Of a DNA stretch of 64,000 nt, positions 34,828-47,027 are shown piece after piece. A model generated the notes under the pieces. It saw only the letters and a list, made by a program, of their open reading frames with translations. It had not been told where the DNA came from and ran no database searches. A program made the translations under genes and the position numbers. Within the stretch, counting starts at the first letter, position 1. Each line of letters begins with the position of its first letter. Origin of the DNA: Periplaneta americana. Lineage: Eukaryota; Arthropoda; Insecta; Blattodea; Blattidae. The stretch spans positions 183,546,396 to 183,610,395 of the forward strand of contig NC_091120.1 of NCBI RefSeq assembly GCF_040183065.1, written 5' to 3'.

Positions 34828-35935
34828 CAGGGACATCATTTTATTTTTACTTCAATTTTTATTGTACCTGAGTTTTTAAATGTACTTCACTCCCACCCCT
34901 TCTACTAATGAAGTTTCAACTGTTCTCCAGACAGAATCAAGGCCGCTTATAGTAAACAGCACTGAGTTACTGAGTATAGTACGTTCCAGAAATATGTTCG
35001 AGTTTTCCAGTGACGAAAGAACTTTTAATATTGAATCATATTTTCGCACAGGTGTCGTCCGTTTGCCTACGTCGCATCCCGATTTCCCCCACCTGCTTCT
35101 GCACTCCTATCTGTAAAAGCAGGGCTGTCTTAGCTCTTTTCTGAAAACATTAATTTCTGTTAGGAATTGGACGTTTACGTAATATTATAAAACTGTTTAA
35201 AATAACTTAAATAAAAGGGCCTCGTTAAGTAATCAACTGTCACGTGATTTCCCTCCTTTCTACGATCCTGCGGCATAACCACTTTGACAGACAGTAGATA
35301 ACATGTCTGAGTAATTTTATCTGTGCGTGTCGGGCAGAAGTGAAGATTGAATTTACAGTACATAAGGTACTCTTTTGTAGAGTAGGTACAGAATTATTTC
35401 AACATGAGTTACTAGTACGAAGGACGAAACTGGTAATTGGAATTAGATGCAATAGTCTATAGTGCGGTAATATGCACAAAAGAACTGAAGCCTGCAGGCT
35501 ATCGGAATGAACGGCTACCATTTTCAAAAATGTGTTTAAATATCCATATTATGATTACTTTTCAATTGAACATCATTCTCTATAGTGTACGCTAATGTGG
35601 TGTAGACAGTATAATATACACTGCATAATGAACACGTTCGCATGGATAACTCAGTTCGTGAGTAAAAACACTTATTCTTAATACAGTACTGCATTTTGAT
35701 TAAATAAAAACCTAATGAAAATTATCGAACTCAAAATCGCGATATTTCGTAGTTTACGTAAATGGATGAAGTACTTTTCTTCCCTCCTATACCTAGTGAA
35801 GTGATTTGTTTGTGTTTTACGCCAGTATCATCGAACTCCGGTTGTGGAAGGGGGTAGCGAAAGGTGTTTCCGGTTATCTAAAGGTATAGCCAGGTTAATA
35901 TTAAAAATGTTAGTAAAAATAAAATGATGTCCCTG
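34828..35935 (+). mobile_element. 1.1-kb TA-flanked TIR element, copy 3
   Basis: Ends and TA flanks as in copies 1, 2 and 4. The short frame at 34995-35116 reads MFEFSSDERTFNIESYFRTG. It lies within the left arm of the giant foldback; the matching point in the right arm near 37165 is uninterrupted. Confidence 0.93.
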
Positions 35936-36071
35936 TACAATACATATTTAGTGGCATGCAAAATGAGACATATTAAAAACCAACATTGCTGTGATACACA
36001 TTAACATTCTATGTGACTGCCTTGATTGTCACTTACTTAAAATACAAGTATAGATACAAAAAATATTGATT

Positions 36072-36114
<43 letters not shown>

Positions 36115-36469
36115 GCAAGTCTTTACATATGGGATAATAAAATGACATGATTTAAAAGTGATAAAAATAATAAAATATAAAACTAAGATAAAAAGTATTA
36201 TGAATGTGAAGAATTAAAAAAATTACAGTAATTACATTTATTATATTCCTATTTCTGTTTCACAATGATATATATATTTCCACCATTCAAAAACGTATCA
36301 TGGTTTGTGTCACGTGATTATTTGAATGTTTTTCAATTTTATATGGTTTTTATGTTTATATGGTTCAAATAATCACGTGACACAAACCATGATACATACG
36401 TTTTTGAATGGTGGAAATATATATATCATTGTGAAACAGATATAGGAATATAATAAATAACACACTATA

Positions 36470-36770
36470 CAACATATGACGTGATGTATTCATGCGCGCA
36501 CTGTCCACATCTTCCTCAGACCATGATACACGTAGTCGTCACACAACCACCACATAATCAACATCTAAGAAGGCACGTCTACACTGATTAATTCTGATAC
36601 TTGACTTGCGCCATACCACACGTTCATTACAATTACAGTATTGGATATCGACAATACATCGCCATATTGGAGGAACAGCATTATCGACAAAATCAAATAT
36701 ACATCATTAATCAACATCAAACAACCCAACGTATAATACATTGGCATTTATAATAAAACCATATAAACTT
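36470..36770. other. Central loop of the giant foldback
   Basis: Unique-looking sequence between the inner arms; no coding motif recognised. Confidence 0.5.
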
Positions 36771-36981
36771 GAAAAATATTCAAATAATCACGTGACACAA
36801 ACCATGATACATACGTTTTTTAATGGTTGAAATATATCATTGTGAAACAGAAATAGGATTAATGTAATTACTGTAATTTTGCAACTCTTCACATTCATAA
36901 TACTTTTTATCTTAGTTTTATATTTTATTATTTTTATCACTCTTAAATCATGTCATTTTATTATCCCATAATGTGAAGACT

Positions 36982-37039
<58 letters not shown>

Positions 37040-37404
37040 AATCAATATTTTTTGTAATCTATACTTGTATTTTAAGTAAGTGACAATCAAGGCAGTCATA
37101 TAGAATGTCAATGTGTATCACAGCAATGTTGGTTTTTAATATGTCTCATTTTGCATGCCACTAAATATGTTTTGTATTTGTAGATATTATGTAGAGAGCA
37201 CTGATATTCCTGAAATGTACTTCGTATCTGATGATGTTGGAGACCAACGAAAACGTTCATACGTCTTTTAAATATGTAATGTAAAGGTGTAGCACCTTAA
37301 TACATATGCTGTGAAGTCAGTGACTGAAATAAATACTTTTAAGATACAATATAGACTTCTCTGAAAATTAAAAATGAATTGCAAAAAAATAGTAAAAACT
37401 AGTT

Positions 37405-37590
37405 TTAAAATACATATAGATCGAAAGCGAATTTTCGTAAGATATAGAATCAATGACAGGTCAGGTTTGGTTTGTTTAGGTTTTTTTTAGGCTTTTACCA
37501 AACAAAAACCTAAACAAACCAAACCTAACCTGATACTGATTCTAGATCATATGAAAACTCACTTTCTATCTATCTTTATTTGCTTAAACT
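37405..37590. mobile_element. Small palindromic MITE in the right arm
   Basis: The core tcaggtttggtttgtttagg is followed after a short loop by its complement ctaaacaaaccaaacc. The arms extend outward to about 37405 and 37590. It interrupts the right arm of the giant foldback. Confidence 0.8.
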
Positions 37591-37655
37591 AGTTTTTACT
37601 AGTTAAAACTGGTTTTGACGGATTTCAGGTTTTAACGGTAACATATGTCATATGG

Positions 37656-38520
37656 AATTATCACTGCATTAACACAGCCATTATTTTACAAAACACACGA
37701 ACGAATTAAATGTAATTATGAAAACCGCTTATAATGCTAATATGAATTACAATTCAGAAACTTTAAAGATTAAAATCGCTACTATTCCACTAAGCGGTAT
37801 AATATAATTTTACCCGCAAGACGGTTATCCAAAAACGCTAGATTTAGCGGGAAAACCGTTGAATTGGCAACACTGTATTTCAGTACGCGTGGGAGTCAAA
37901 CGAATTGATGGTGACGTTCACAAACTGATGATAAGCAGTCACAGCCTAGATCACAGGTTACATATATGATCTAGGGTTACAGTCAACGCAAACTATACAT
38001 GTAGATAAGACACTCTCTGTAAGCTCGGCTGACGTCAGATGGAGAGTGGGGATTGCCCCGCTACAACTCATTACAAAAATATCAGTTCAAGGAGGCATGC
38101 TTAGCATAACGTTACTCCTTTGGAATAGGAGCTGAATATGGTATTATCAGGGCTGGAATTTCTATGTAAATACATATATATCTTTTTCATTATATATACA
38201 GTTCAAATTTTATTATGCATATCTACATTCATTTTCCATATTTGCTTGTATTTCTTGTTGTAGTAGATATATCTGAGATAACCTATCGCATATCTTTACA
38301 TAATTCAACATTTTATTTCAAATATGACCCATATTTTTTATTTAAAAGTTATTCTTGTCACAAAATCGCTTTGAATTTATTTTACTAGCATCAGTATTTC
38401 ATAGATGGATTCTGGTTTTCTGGGGTTTCGAAGTTGAGACCCATTGAAGGAGAGCCCGACTCCTTAAAATATGGCATTAATTCTGTAAAAAGAAATTCAT
38501 ATTCAACAAATGTGAAACTC
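37656..38520. other. Intronic sequence between foldback and PIF/Harbinger element
   Basis: Contains a short palindrome (cctagatcac ... gatctaggg, 37945-37977) that matches the ends of the MITE at 44579; otherwise nothing recognised. Confidence 0.5.
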
Positions 38521-38523
38521 TTA

Positions 38524-39895
38524 GGCCCGGTTGCAGAAACACCGATCAAAATATGATTGGCAATCAAGGAGGGTTTGATTGGCCATCAGTTCTATTTCTG
38601 TTGCAGAAAGAACAATCAGTGTTTGATCGGAGATCAGTCTTCCATCAGATTTGGTTAACAGATTTTTGCTGGTTAAGTCACTGATCATCGATCAAGTAGG
38701 CTATTTATGTGTTCTGTTTATAATGCAGTTACTGTAATGTATATTGTAAATAGTTATAGCGTAACAATATTGTTTTCGACATAATGGATTCTTCTGATGA
38801 AAAAAATTTCAGAATGAAAAAAATATTATTAAGAAGAAGGCGTTTCCGTGATAGACATGAATAGTTTTTATGTGTAATGACAGAGCATTGAGCAAAGATT
38901 TAGATTAAGTAAGGATTCGTGTGTTTTGTTACTTTCAAAAATTGAAACAAATATTTGCAGACAGACAAATCGAAACCTTCCACTTTCTCCTATGAACCAA
39001 GTTCTAATAATGCTGAGATTCTATGCTGTTGGAATTTTTCAGGCGGTCTTGGGTTATCTTGTTAGGGTCCACAAATCAACTATTTCCCGAGTAGTTAGGA
39101 ATGTTACGTATGAAATTGCTTCGTTATGGCAGGGTCTCATAAATCCTCAAACTTCAAACAGGGAACGATTTGAAATCCAGAGAGAATTTTCAGCCATGTC
39201 AGGATTTCCAAGAGTAGCCTAATATTGGTTGTATAGACTGGTCACATCCCCATCCAATCACCTGGTTGAAATGATGCCGAACTTTATCGAAATAGAAAAG
39301 GTTTCTTTTCTGTGAATATACAGGCAATATGTAGTCTACACCATCATTGAAATTCTGGAATGTTGTAGCCCGTTGGCATGACAACACAATATTTTTAATG
39401 AGTAGGTTACGAGCTCCATTTGTAAACAGAGAGATGGGAAATGGAATTCTTTTGGGCTATGGAGGCTATGCATATTCCAATTTCTTGTCGACTCCCCTAG
39501 CAAATCCCACAATAGAAGCTCCCTCAAGTTTTTTTTTTTTTTTTTTTTTTGTTTGCTTCATTTTTGTTTCACTGTATTGTTGTCTATATACAAATAGAAT
39601 CCGTCTGTTTCCTTTCTACAAAAAACAGCAAAACATTCACTTGAACATTCACTTGTTTTCCTAGTCACTGCCCACTTGATGCATTCGTTTCGCGACTTTT
39701 AAAGACATCAAATTGGCTATGGTTGCTAAATAGCACTGTTGTCAAATGTATTTCTTTCTCAAATCAGAAATTAGTAAATTGAGACAAGTTGATTGGAGAT
39801 TCACGTTTGTGCAACGCGATGAACAATCAAATAAATCAGACATCAACTGATTGGTGATCAGGGACTGATTTGATTTGCGTTTCTGCAACCGGGCC
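38524..39895 (+). mobile_element. PIF/Harbinger deletion derivative, copy 1
   Basis: Inverted ends ggcccggttgcagaaac and its complement gtttctgcaaccgggcc, flanked by TTA on both sides, the PIF/Harbinger target. It encodes part of a Harbinger nuclease. The first part (38926-39222) reads NRNLPLSPMNQVLIMLRFYA and VHKSTISRVVRNV. A second segment (39347-39510) reads FWNVVARW and GNGILLGYGGYAYSNFLSTP. The protein is broken by frameshifts and its C-terminus is replaced by a T-rich stretch. Confidence 0.93.
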
Positions 39896-40034
39896 TTACT
39901 TTCTATAACTAGCAAATTCAAGTGTCTTTCCTGCACGTTGTGAGTAATAAGACAGATGCAATTGGCAACAATCTCTCTACGATTGTCGTCTGATCAAGTC
40001 GGTTTACCATTGATAGAGGGGTGTTCAGGTTTAA

Positions 40035-41363
40035 GGCCCGGTTGCAGAAATGCAAATCAAATCAGTTCCTGATCACCAATCAATTGATGTCTGATTTATT
40101 TGATTGTTCATTGCGTTGCACAAACGTGAATCTCCAATCAACTTGTCTCAATTTACTAATTTCTGATTTGAGAAAGAAGTGCATTTGACAACAGCGCTAT
40201 TTAGAAACCACAGCCAATATGATGCTCTTTAAAAGTCGCGAAACGAATGCATCAAGTGGGCGGTGACTAGGAAAACAAGTGAATGCTCTGCTGTTTTGTT
40301 GCTTTTGTAGAAAAGAAACAGGCGGATTCTATTTCTATATAGATTGCAATATAGTGAAAAAATGAAGCAAACAAAAAACGTGAGGGGGTTTCTGTCGTGG
40401 GATTTGCTAGAGGAGTTGACAAGAAATTGGAACAAGCATAGCCTCCATAGCCCAAAGGAATTCCATTTCCCATCCCTCTATTTACGAATTGAGCTCGTAA
40501 CATAATCATTAAAAATATTGTGCTGTCATGTGTAGAACCCTGCCAACGGGCTACAGCATTCCAGAATTTCAGTGATGGTGTACATATTGCCTGTACATTC
40601 ACAGAAAATAAACCTTTTCTATTTCGATAAAGTTCTGCATCATTTCCACCAGATGATTGGATGGGGATGTGAGCAGTCTATACAACCAATTAATTCTTGG
40701 AAATTCTGACATGGCCGAAAATTCTCTCTGGATTTCAAATCGTTCCCTGTTTGAAGTTTGGGGATTTATGAGATCCTGCCATAACAGAGCAATATCATAC
40801 GTAACATTTCTAACTACTTGGAAAATAATTGATTTGTGGACCCTAACAAGATAACTCAAGATCGCCTGAAAAATTCCAGCAGCATAAAATCTCAGCGTTA
40901 TTAGAACTTGATTCATAGGAGAAACTGGAATGTTTCGATTTGTTTGTCTGCATTGTTTCAATTTTTGAAAGTAACAAACCACACGAATCCTTACTTAACC
41001 TAAATCTTTGCTCAAATTCTCTGTCATTATACATAAAAACATTTCATGTTTATCACGGAAATGCCTTCTTTTAATAATATTTTTCATCATTCTAAAATTT
41101 ATTCATCAGAAGAATCCATTATGTCGAAAACAATATTATTACGCTGTAACTATTTACTATATATAAATTGCAGTAAGTGCACTATAAAGAGAGCAACATA
41201 AATACTTGATCAGTGATCAGTCATTTAACCAGCAAAAATCTGATGGAAGATTGATCTCCGATCAAATACTGATGGTTCTTTCTGCAACAGAAATAGAACT
41301 GATGGCCAATCAAACCCTACTCGATCGCCAATCATATTTGATCGGTGTTTCTGCAACCGGGCC
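40035..41363 (-). mobile_element. PIF/Harbinger deletion derivative, copy 2, inverted
   Basis: Same ends, flanked by TAA. The minus strand carries the same two transposase segments (NRNIPVSPMNQVLITLRFYA at about 40850-40950; FWNAVARWQGSTHDST at about 40510-40570) and the same C-terminal deletion after LANPT. It lies 139 bp from copy 1 in opposite orientation. Confidence 0.93.
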
Positions 41364-41366
41364 TAA

Positions 41367-41862
41367 GACTTTTGCTGTAACATGTTCTCCTCTGTAGTTC
41401 ACGAACCATCAACAGTCGTGTATGAGCTTCGAATGCGTCTTCAGTGCGGTTTATATATTTGTTTATTCGGCGTGATGAGCAGATAAAATGACACCAGATG
41501 GTAAATCATTTTTTAAAAAACGATTTTATATAAGTAGCCTATGAAAGACCTTTTACAAGTATAAACCTTTCGTACTCTATTGACATCCTTTACATTATTT
41601 TGCAAAATTTTTATACAGCTTTAGCTTATAATTTAGTCTACATTTTGAAAATATTTTCTCGATATGTAGGCCTATGTCTAGCGTCGTGCATTACAGAACT
41701 ATGTTCGGTTCAAGTTTATCGAATATGGCGAAGTTAGATATTCGCTTTAACCCCTATACAATTCCAGCACATATCTTGTGATTAGATTTTTCATGTGAAA
41801 TAAGGCGAAGTTTGTAATATCTTGGGTGCCTCTCTCATGTTCGAACATTGCAGGATAATACT
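41367..41862. other. Intronic sequence, nothing identified
   Basis: No element boundary or frame recognised. Confidence 0.45.
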
Positions 41863-43003
41863 TACTTACTGGCTTTTAAGGAACCCGGAGGTTCATTGCC
41901 GCCCTCACATAAGCCCGCCATTGGTCCCTATCCTGAGCAAGATTAATCCAGTCTCTACCATCATATCCCACCTCCCTCAAATCCATTTTAATATTATCTT
42001 CTCATCTACGTCTCGGCCACCCCAAAGGTCTTTTGCCCTCCGGCCTCCCAACTAACACTCTATATGCATTTCTGGATTCGCCCATACGTGCTACATGTCC
42101 TACCCATCTCAAACGTCTGGATTTCATGGTCCTAATTATGTCAGGTGAAGTATAAAATGCATGCAGCTCTGTGTTGTGTAACTTTCTCCATTCTCCTGTA
42201 ACTTCATCCCTCTTAGCCCCAAATATTTTCCTAAGCACCTTATTCTCAAACACACTTAATCTCTGTTCCTCTCTCAAAGTGAGAGTCCAAGTTTCACAAC
42301 CATACAGAACAATCGGTAATATAACTGTTTTATAAATTCTAACTTTCAGATTTTTTGACAGAAGACTAGACAACAAAAGCTTCTCAACCGAATAATAACA
42401 CGCAGTTCCCATATTTATTCTGTGTTTAATTTCCTCCCGAGTGTCATTTATGTTTGTTACTGTTGCTCCAGGATATTTGAATTTTTCCACCTCTTCGAAG
42501 GATAAATCTCCAATTTTTATAGTTCAATTTCATACTATATTCTGGTCACGAGACATAATCATATACTTTGTCTTTTCGGGATTTACTTCCAACCCTATCG
42601 CTTTACTTGATTCAACTAGAATTTCCACGTTTCCCCTAATCGTTTGTGGATTTTCTCCTAATATATTCACGTCATCCGCATAGACAAGAAGCTGATGTAA
42701 CCCGTTCAATTCCAAACCCTCTCTGTTATCCTCAACTTTCCTAATGGCATATTCTAGAGCGAAATTAAAAAGTAAAGGTGATAATGCATCTCCCTGCTTC
42801 AGCCCGCAGTGAATTGGAAAAGCATCAGATAGAAACTGGCCTACACGGACTCTGCTGTAAGTTTCACTAAGACACATTTTAATTAATCGGACTAGTTTCT
42901 TGGGAATACCAAATTCAATAAGAATATTATACAAAACCTCTCTCTTAACCGAGCCATACGCCTTTTTGAAATCTATGAATAATTGATGTACTGTATGTAT
43001 GTC

Positions 43004-43036
<33 letters not shown>

Positions 43037-44116
43037 GCATGCATGTATGTATTCACACTGCAATGGGTTATACCCGGTGGCAGTGGTAACTAATTACACT
43101 CAATAAAGACAACAATAAACACAATTAATAAAAAATACAATTAACAATAATACTAATAATTAATACTAACAATTAATAATAATAATAATAATAATAACAG
43201 GGAACAACCTAAATTAAATGAAGCACGATCAGTTAAAATAACATTTGAAATAAATCTAATTTGTATATTAAAACTAAGATGGAACTAAAACCCACGAGTA
43301 TGATATGTTCATATCTGCACAAGTACCTTTCAACACTACACTCATTTCGCTGTCAACTCACTCACTGCACTGGAACTACGACACATTTAACTGATTCTAT
43401 CCTGATTTCACTAACACTTCAAAAACATTTCATTCTTCAAATACTTTGCACTGCCACTATAAGCTATAAAGCTTCACTGACAGGAACACGTTTCACTTAC
43501 TCAATAACTTCACTGACACAACATAATTCTTCACTGATAGAACATTTCAATAACAAAATATCAATTACACCCTTTAAATACTGTGTATATTTACCGTCTA
43601 TTAGTAAGGTCCTTAAGCCTATTTTTAAATACATTTTTGGTTGTTGGTAAAGCCTTTAGTAAGTCTGCAGGTAAAGCATTCCAGTCTCTAATAGTACGAT
43701 TGAGAAAAGAAAACTTTCCAATGTCCGTCCTCTGTGTTCTTTCCCTCAATTTATAAGAGTACTGTACCCTTATACTCCCATTTTTTCTCCAATATTTGTC
43801 GAATACAAAAACTCTGATCAATAGTCGATCTATTACGCCTAAAACCACACTGATGATCCCCAATAATTTCATCTACATATGGAGTTAATCTACTCAGAAG
43901 GATATTCGACAAAATTGTGTACAACGTCAACAAAAGTGATATTCCTCGAAAGTTACTACAGTTAGTCTTGTCCCCCTTCTTAAAAATAGGTACGATTATG
44001 GACTCCTTCCATTGTTCTGGTACAATTTCCTTTTCCCAAATTGCAAGTACAAGTTTATAAATTTCGCAGGATAATAGTAAGTAAAATCTTAGAAAAAAGT
44101 TTTGTTGCGCAGACAA
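41863..44116 (-). mobile_element. Non-LTR retrotransposon, 5'-truncated, with nested LINE
   Basis: The 3' tail is at 41863 (acttactg). Minus-strand coding: a C-terminal region (42490-42002) reading ILPIVLYGCETW, RLRWVGHVARMGESRNAY. Upstream of it the reverse transcriptase palm (42980-42530) reads [45 protein letters not shown] with the YADD active-site box, and INPEKTKYM-like text. Beyond a nested insertion, 44116-43767 reads WKESIIVPIFKKGDKTNCSN, FRGISL, QCGFRRNRSTIDQ. Short indels break the frame. It is a fuller copy of the element at 26711. Confidence 0.92.
42996..43758 (-). mobile_element. Second LINE 3' end nested in the reverse transcriptase
   Basis: It interrupts the host LINE between its KKWEY and LFIDF segments, with a gtactgta duplication at 42988-42995 and 43759-43766. 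The minus strand near 43730-43600 encodes FSFLNRTIRDWNALPADLLK, the usual C-terminus of Jockey/CR1-type LINEs. Its 3' tail is a compound (TA)n-(TATG)n microsatellite at 43005-43052. Confidence 0.85.
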
Positions 44117-44130
44117 TTTAAAGTCCCAGA

Positions 44131-44256
44131 AAGGAGGCAGTGCGCATGATCAGAGGACGAGCGACCTCGTTCACAAGAGGAGGACTAGTTGAGGTAATAC
44201 AATTAGTTTTGTTTTGTTGTATATCTATTCATGCGCACTGCCTCCTTTTGGGACTA
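44131..44256. mobile_element. 126-bp palindromic MITE
   Basis: agtcccagaaaggaggcagt at the left and its near complement actgcctccttttgggact at the right. Confidence 0.85.
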
Positions 44257-44374
44257 AGAATGTATCTGGGCGATAAAACGTTTTTCTAAGACTGCATATA
44301 TTTAGCTATTTCATTACATACATGTAAATCCTAACCCTGACTATTATATTATGAATAATTTCAAGGGAAAAATT

Positions 44375-44455
44375 GTTCCGCGGCCGGGTATCGATCCCGG
44401 GGCATCTGGTTGAACGTACCAGCGCTCTACCAACTGAGCTACCCGGGAACTCCAC
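44375..44455 (-). mobile_element. SINE tRNA-like head
   Basis: The minus strand has tagctcagttggtagagc (A box) and ccgggatcgatacccgg (B box). The stems do not all pair, so it is a tRNA-derived SINE head rather than a tRNA gene. The body may extend to about 44578. Confidence 0.75.
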
Positions 44456-44578
44456 CCGAGACCGTCTCAACTTTTCCCTCTATATCCACACAACTCGCGT
44501 GGGCTGACGAAACGCCAGAGACCCACATCGAGTGCACACAATCTCTGTGTGACTTGGAATTGTGGTTATCTGTTAACC

Positions 44579-44813
44579 CTAGATCATATATGTAACATAT
44601 AACTCCTCGCTACGTTAAAATCGGCAGCACTTTGAAGAGAACAATCGCCAGCATCGCCACCCCTCCGCTGTAAACGAACACGAGATGGCAGCACAGTCGC
44701 TAATGCAATTCAAATGGGTATTATGATGTGATTGCAGCGTAGTAAACCTGACAAAAGTTGTTAACCTCAAAGCCTATAACCCCGACATATCTGTTACATA
44801 TATGATCTAGGCT
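44579..44813. mobile_element. 235-bp MITE, complete copy
   Basis: Ends cctagatcatatatgtaac and gttacatatatgatctagg. A second copy starts at 63763 and is cut by the window edge; a residual end-to-end palindrome is at 37945. Confidence 0.88.
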
Positions 44814-44828
44814 GTTAACGTACACAGT

Positions 44829-44937
44829 ACGTATATATTATGCAAATCTAGTCTTTCAGGTCTTTTTTCCCTTAAAATTATTCAAATCTGCTTTACAGGG
44901 AGCTTTACCTGAAAGACTACATTTGCATATTATATTA
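44829..44937. mobile_element. Small hairpin MITE
   Basis: tgcaaatctagtctttcagg is matched inversely by cctgaaagactacatttgca within about 105 bp. Confidence 0.8.
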
Positions 44938-45058
44938 TGGTTCACAAGTTACATAAACACAAAAGAAGCTGGAAATATACGCTTTTAGAAACACCAGACA
45001 GGCACACGTGTTCCTTACTCTAACAGATAAACTGATGTTTTCTGGAAATGTGGTGGCC

Positions 45059-45979
45059 GCGAAGCTTGAGGTGATTTTTTTGCAAATCTCGTGATAAAGC
45101 GCTCCAAGCGGTTACCAACTAGAAACAATAGACTGTCCGCGGTCGACTTTGGACTGTGTCGTATTTCACATTGATGCTTGTGAAATGTTCGTTATTGGTT
45201 GTAATGAAAATGTTAATGGCTAAAATACAATAATTGGAATAATAATATTTTACTAGAGACGTAGAAAAATTAAGTTTGTTTTAATGAAATTTATTGATCA
45301 CGTTTTATTTTCAATTCTGGTGGGATTATTATTGCTTAGGCCTACTTTTTTTTTTCAAAGGATGTTTTTAATTATAGCTGTTAATTTTGTTGTTATCTTT
45401 ATTTGTTGCTTTACTAGAGTCGTAGAAAAAGTCTGTTACAATAAAATTTATTGATCACGTTTTATTTCCAATTATGGTGTGATTATTATTGCTTAACCTC
45501 ATCCCACTTTGTTAACTACGTAAGCCTACACTACAAGTACCGGTACACGTAAGTTACTCCATTAATTCATATTTCCATTATTATTGTTGTAAAGGGAAAT
45601 GCAAATTAATATTTACTGGTTTCATTGTTAGTTATCGCTATAATCTTGAATCAGTGAAGCGATTATAGTAAATTTCAGTTCGTTTTGCACAAACAAAAAT
45701 AATATTAACTTATTTCTTGCAGGTATCTTCGAGTTTATGGTGGAATTTAATATACTTCATTAAAATAATAAATTAACTTCATGCATTTAATATTTCAATA
45801 ATGGAAGGAAGGTGTTAATATTTCCAAAAGAACACAACGAAAGTGTAACATATTTTGTCGTCTACTAGGAGAGAGATCTGCGATGATGAGGCGATAGTAG
45901 CGATCCTAGTGGTGGGCAACTACCGATGTTTGCATTTTTACTACATATTGAGCTTCGCGACTGTATATAGTAGACTGTG
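45059..45979. mobile_element. TIR element copy B, inverted and internally deleted
   Basis: Inverted counterpart of 32694-34246. The right end (actgtatatagtagactgtg, up to 45979) is intact; the left end is cut near cgaagcttgagg. It is about 600 bp shorter than copy A. Confidence 0.75.
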
Positions 45980-46004
45980 GTGCTATTCTACGCATGCATG
46001 GTCT

Positions 46005-47010
46005 TTCTTCTCTCTCTTTCATAGTCCTTCTGGGAAAAACGTAATATGGCGAACGCAAAGCTCCGCCCACGTCCCCTTTCCACTTTTCCCCTAGAAGCTC
46101 ACCACACACCCTAGCGGGAAAGAGTGAAAATAGGGGTTTAGGGTGGGGTGACATCTAGTGTAGGAAAGTGGAACAAAAAGAGTAACGACACCTACGAAGC
46201 AAAAGGAACTTCGTCCTGTCACTGTCACTCTCTCTCTCTCTCTCTCTCCCCAGTCTCTCCTTCTCTGTTCCTTGCTTAATGTCTCCCTCTTTTTTTTTTC
46301 TTACGACTTCGCAGGAGGAGAGATTCGATCCGTGAAAGTTCGTAACTAAACCTAAACGCCTAAACGCACGCCTTTTGTTCACGCTTTAGACCTCTCGGCT
46401 ACCGAGGCGAGTTGGGGGTAGAAGGGAAAATGAATCTATTTATGTTTAAGAGAACTGCCATAACGTATTGTAGAAGGGGACAATGACCGAATAGCGTGGG
46501 TAGAAACTGGTGGGCTTGTGAATGTCGCTTGGTAGGGGTTGACTACGGGGGTGGTTTCATTGTGTCCGTGTCCAACTTCGTGTACAGACGTAACCACGTG
46601 TAGTGATGATCCGTACCGAAGACGTGTTCTCATTACGAGTGTCCAACCTGTGGGAAAAAAAGACTATTGTGTTACTTCGAGGACATGCAAAGTTAACAGG
46701 TGAGTGTTGTTTAATGAAAACCACATTACATTGTGTTGTGTTGTGTCAGTACATGTTGTAGACAGTTGTCTAATGCGTATTGTCTAATGCGTATTGCATT
46801 GTGGTTGTGGACAGTTGTCTAATGCGTATTACATAGTGGTAGGCAGTGATCCATCGAAGCGGGACAGATAGTAGAGAGAGACAGTAGAGAGAGAGAGCAT
46901 GCGAGCGAAGTGCCGAGCGGCGCGGGTGGGGATAACTTCCCCTACTGGCGTTCGCCGTAATACGTTTTTGCCTTCTCTCTCACACACTAATGGTCGAAAT
47001 CGCATAGGTA
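46005..47010. mobile_element. GC-richer segment with inverted ends and a SINE-like head
   Basis: aaaacgtaatatggcgaacg near 46032 is matched inversely by cgttcgccgtaatacgtttt near 46952, indicating element ends. Inside are a (CT)n run (46211-46248) and, on the minus strand near 46408-46300, an A-box-like tagccgagaggtctaaagc with a B-box-like ggatcgaatctc, suggestive of a tRNA-Ser/Leu-derived SINE head. The exact limits are uncertain. Confidence 0.55.
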
Positions 47011-47027
47011 TAAAGTTAGAAGTCTAA

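Larger units (their letters stand above)
34604..37655. mobile_element. Giant foldback (palindromic) element
   Basis: The left arm (34604-36470, with copy 3 of the TA element inserted) and the right arm (36770-37655) are inverted copies. They share the gtcactgacttcacagcata and cgtatgaacgttttcg segments at the outer ends and (TA)n runs at 36078-36111 and 36988-37037. The centre holds additional inverted segments around the motif aatcacgtgacacaaaccat, which occurs three times. No transposase was found. Confidence 0.85.

Noticed and set aside
42441-42683. Plus-strand open frame opposite the LINE
   Set aside because: It is the antisense shadow of the reverse transcriptase frame.
44375-44455. tRNA gene on the minus strand
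   Set aside because: A and B boxes are present but the stems do not pair properly and a SINE-like body follows.
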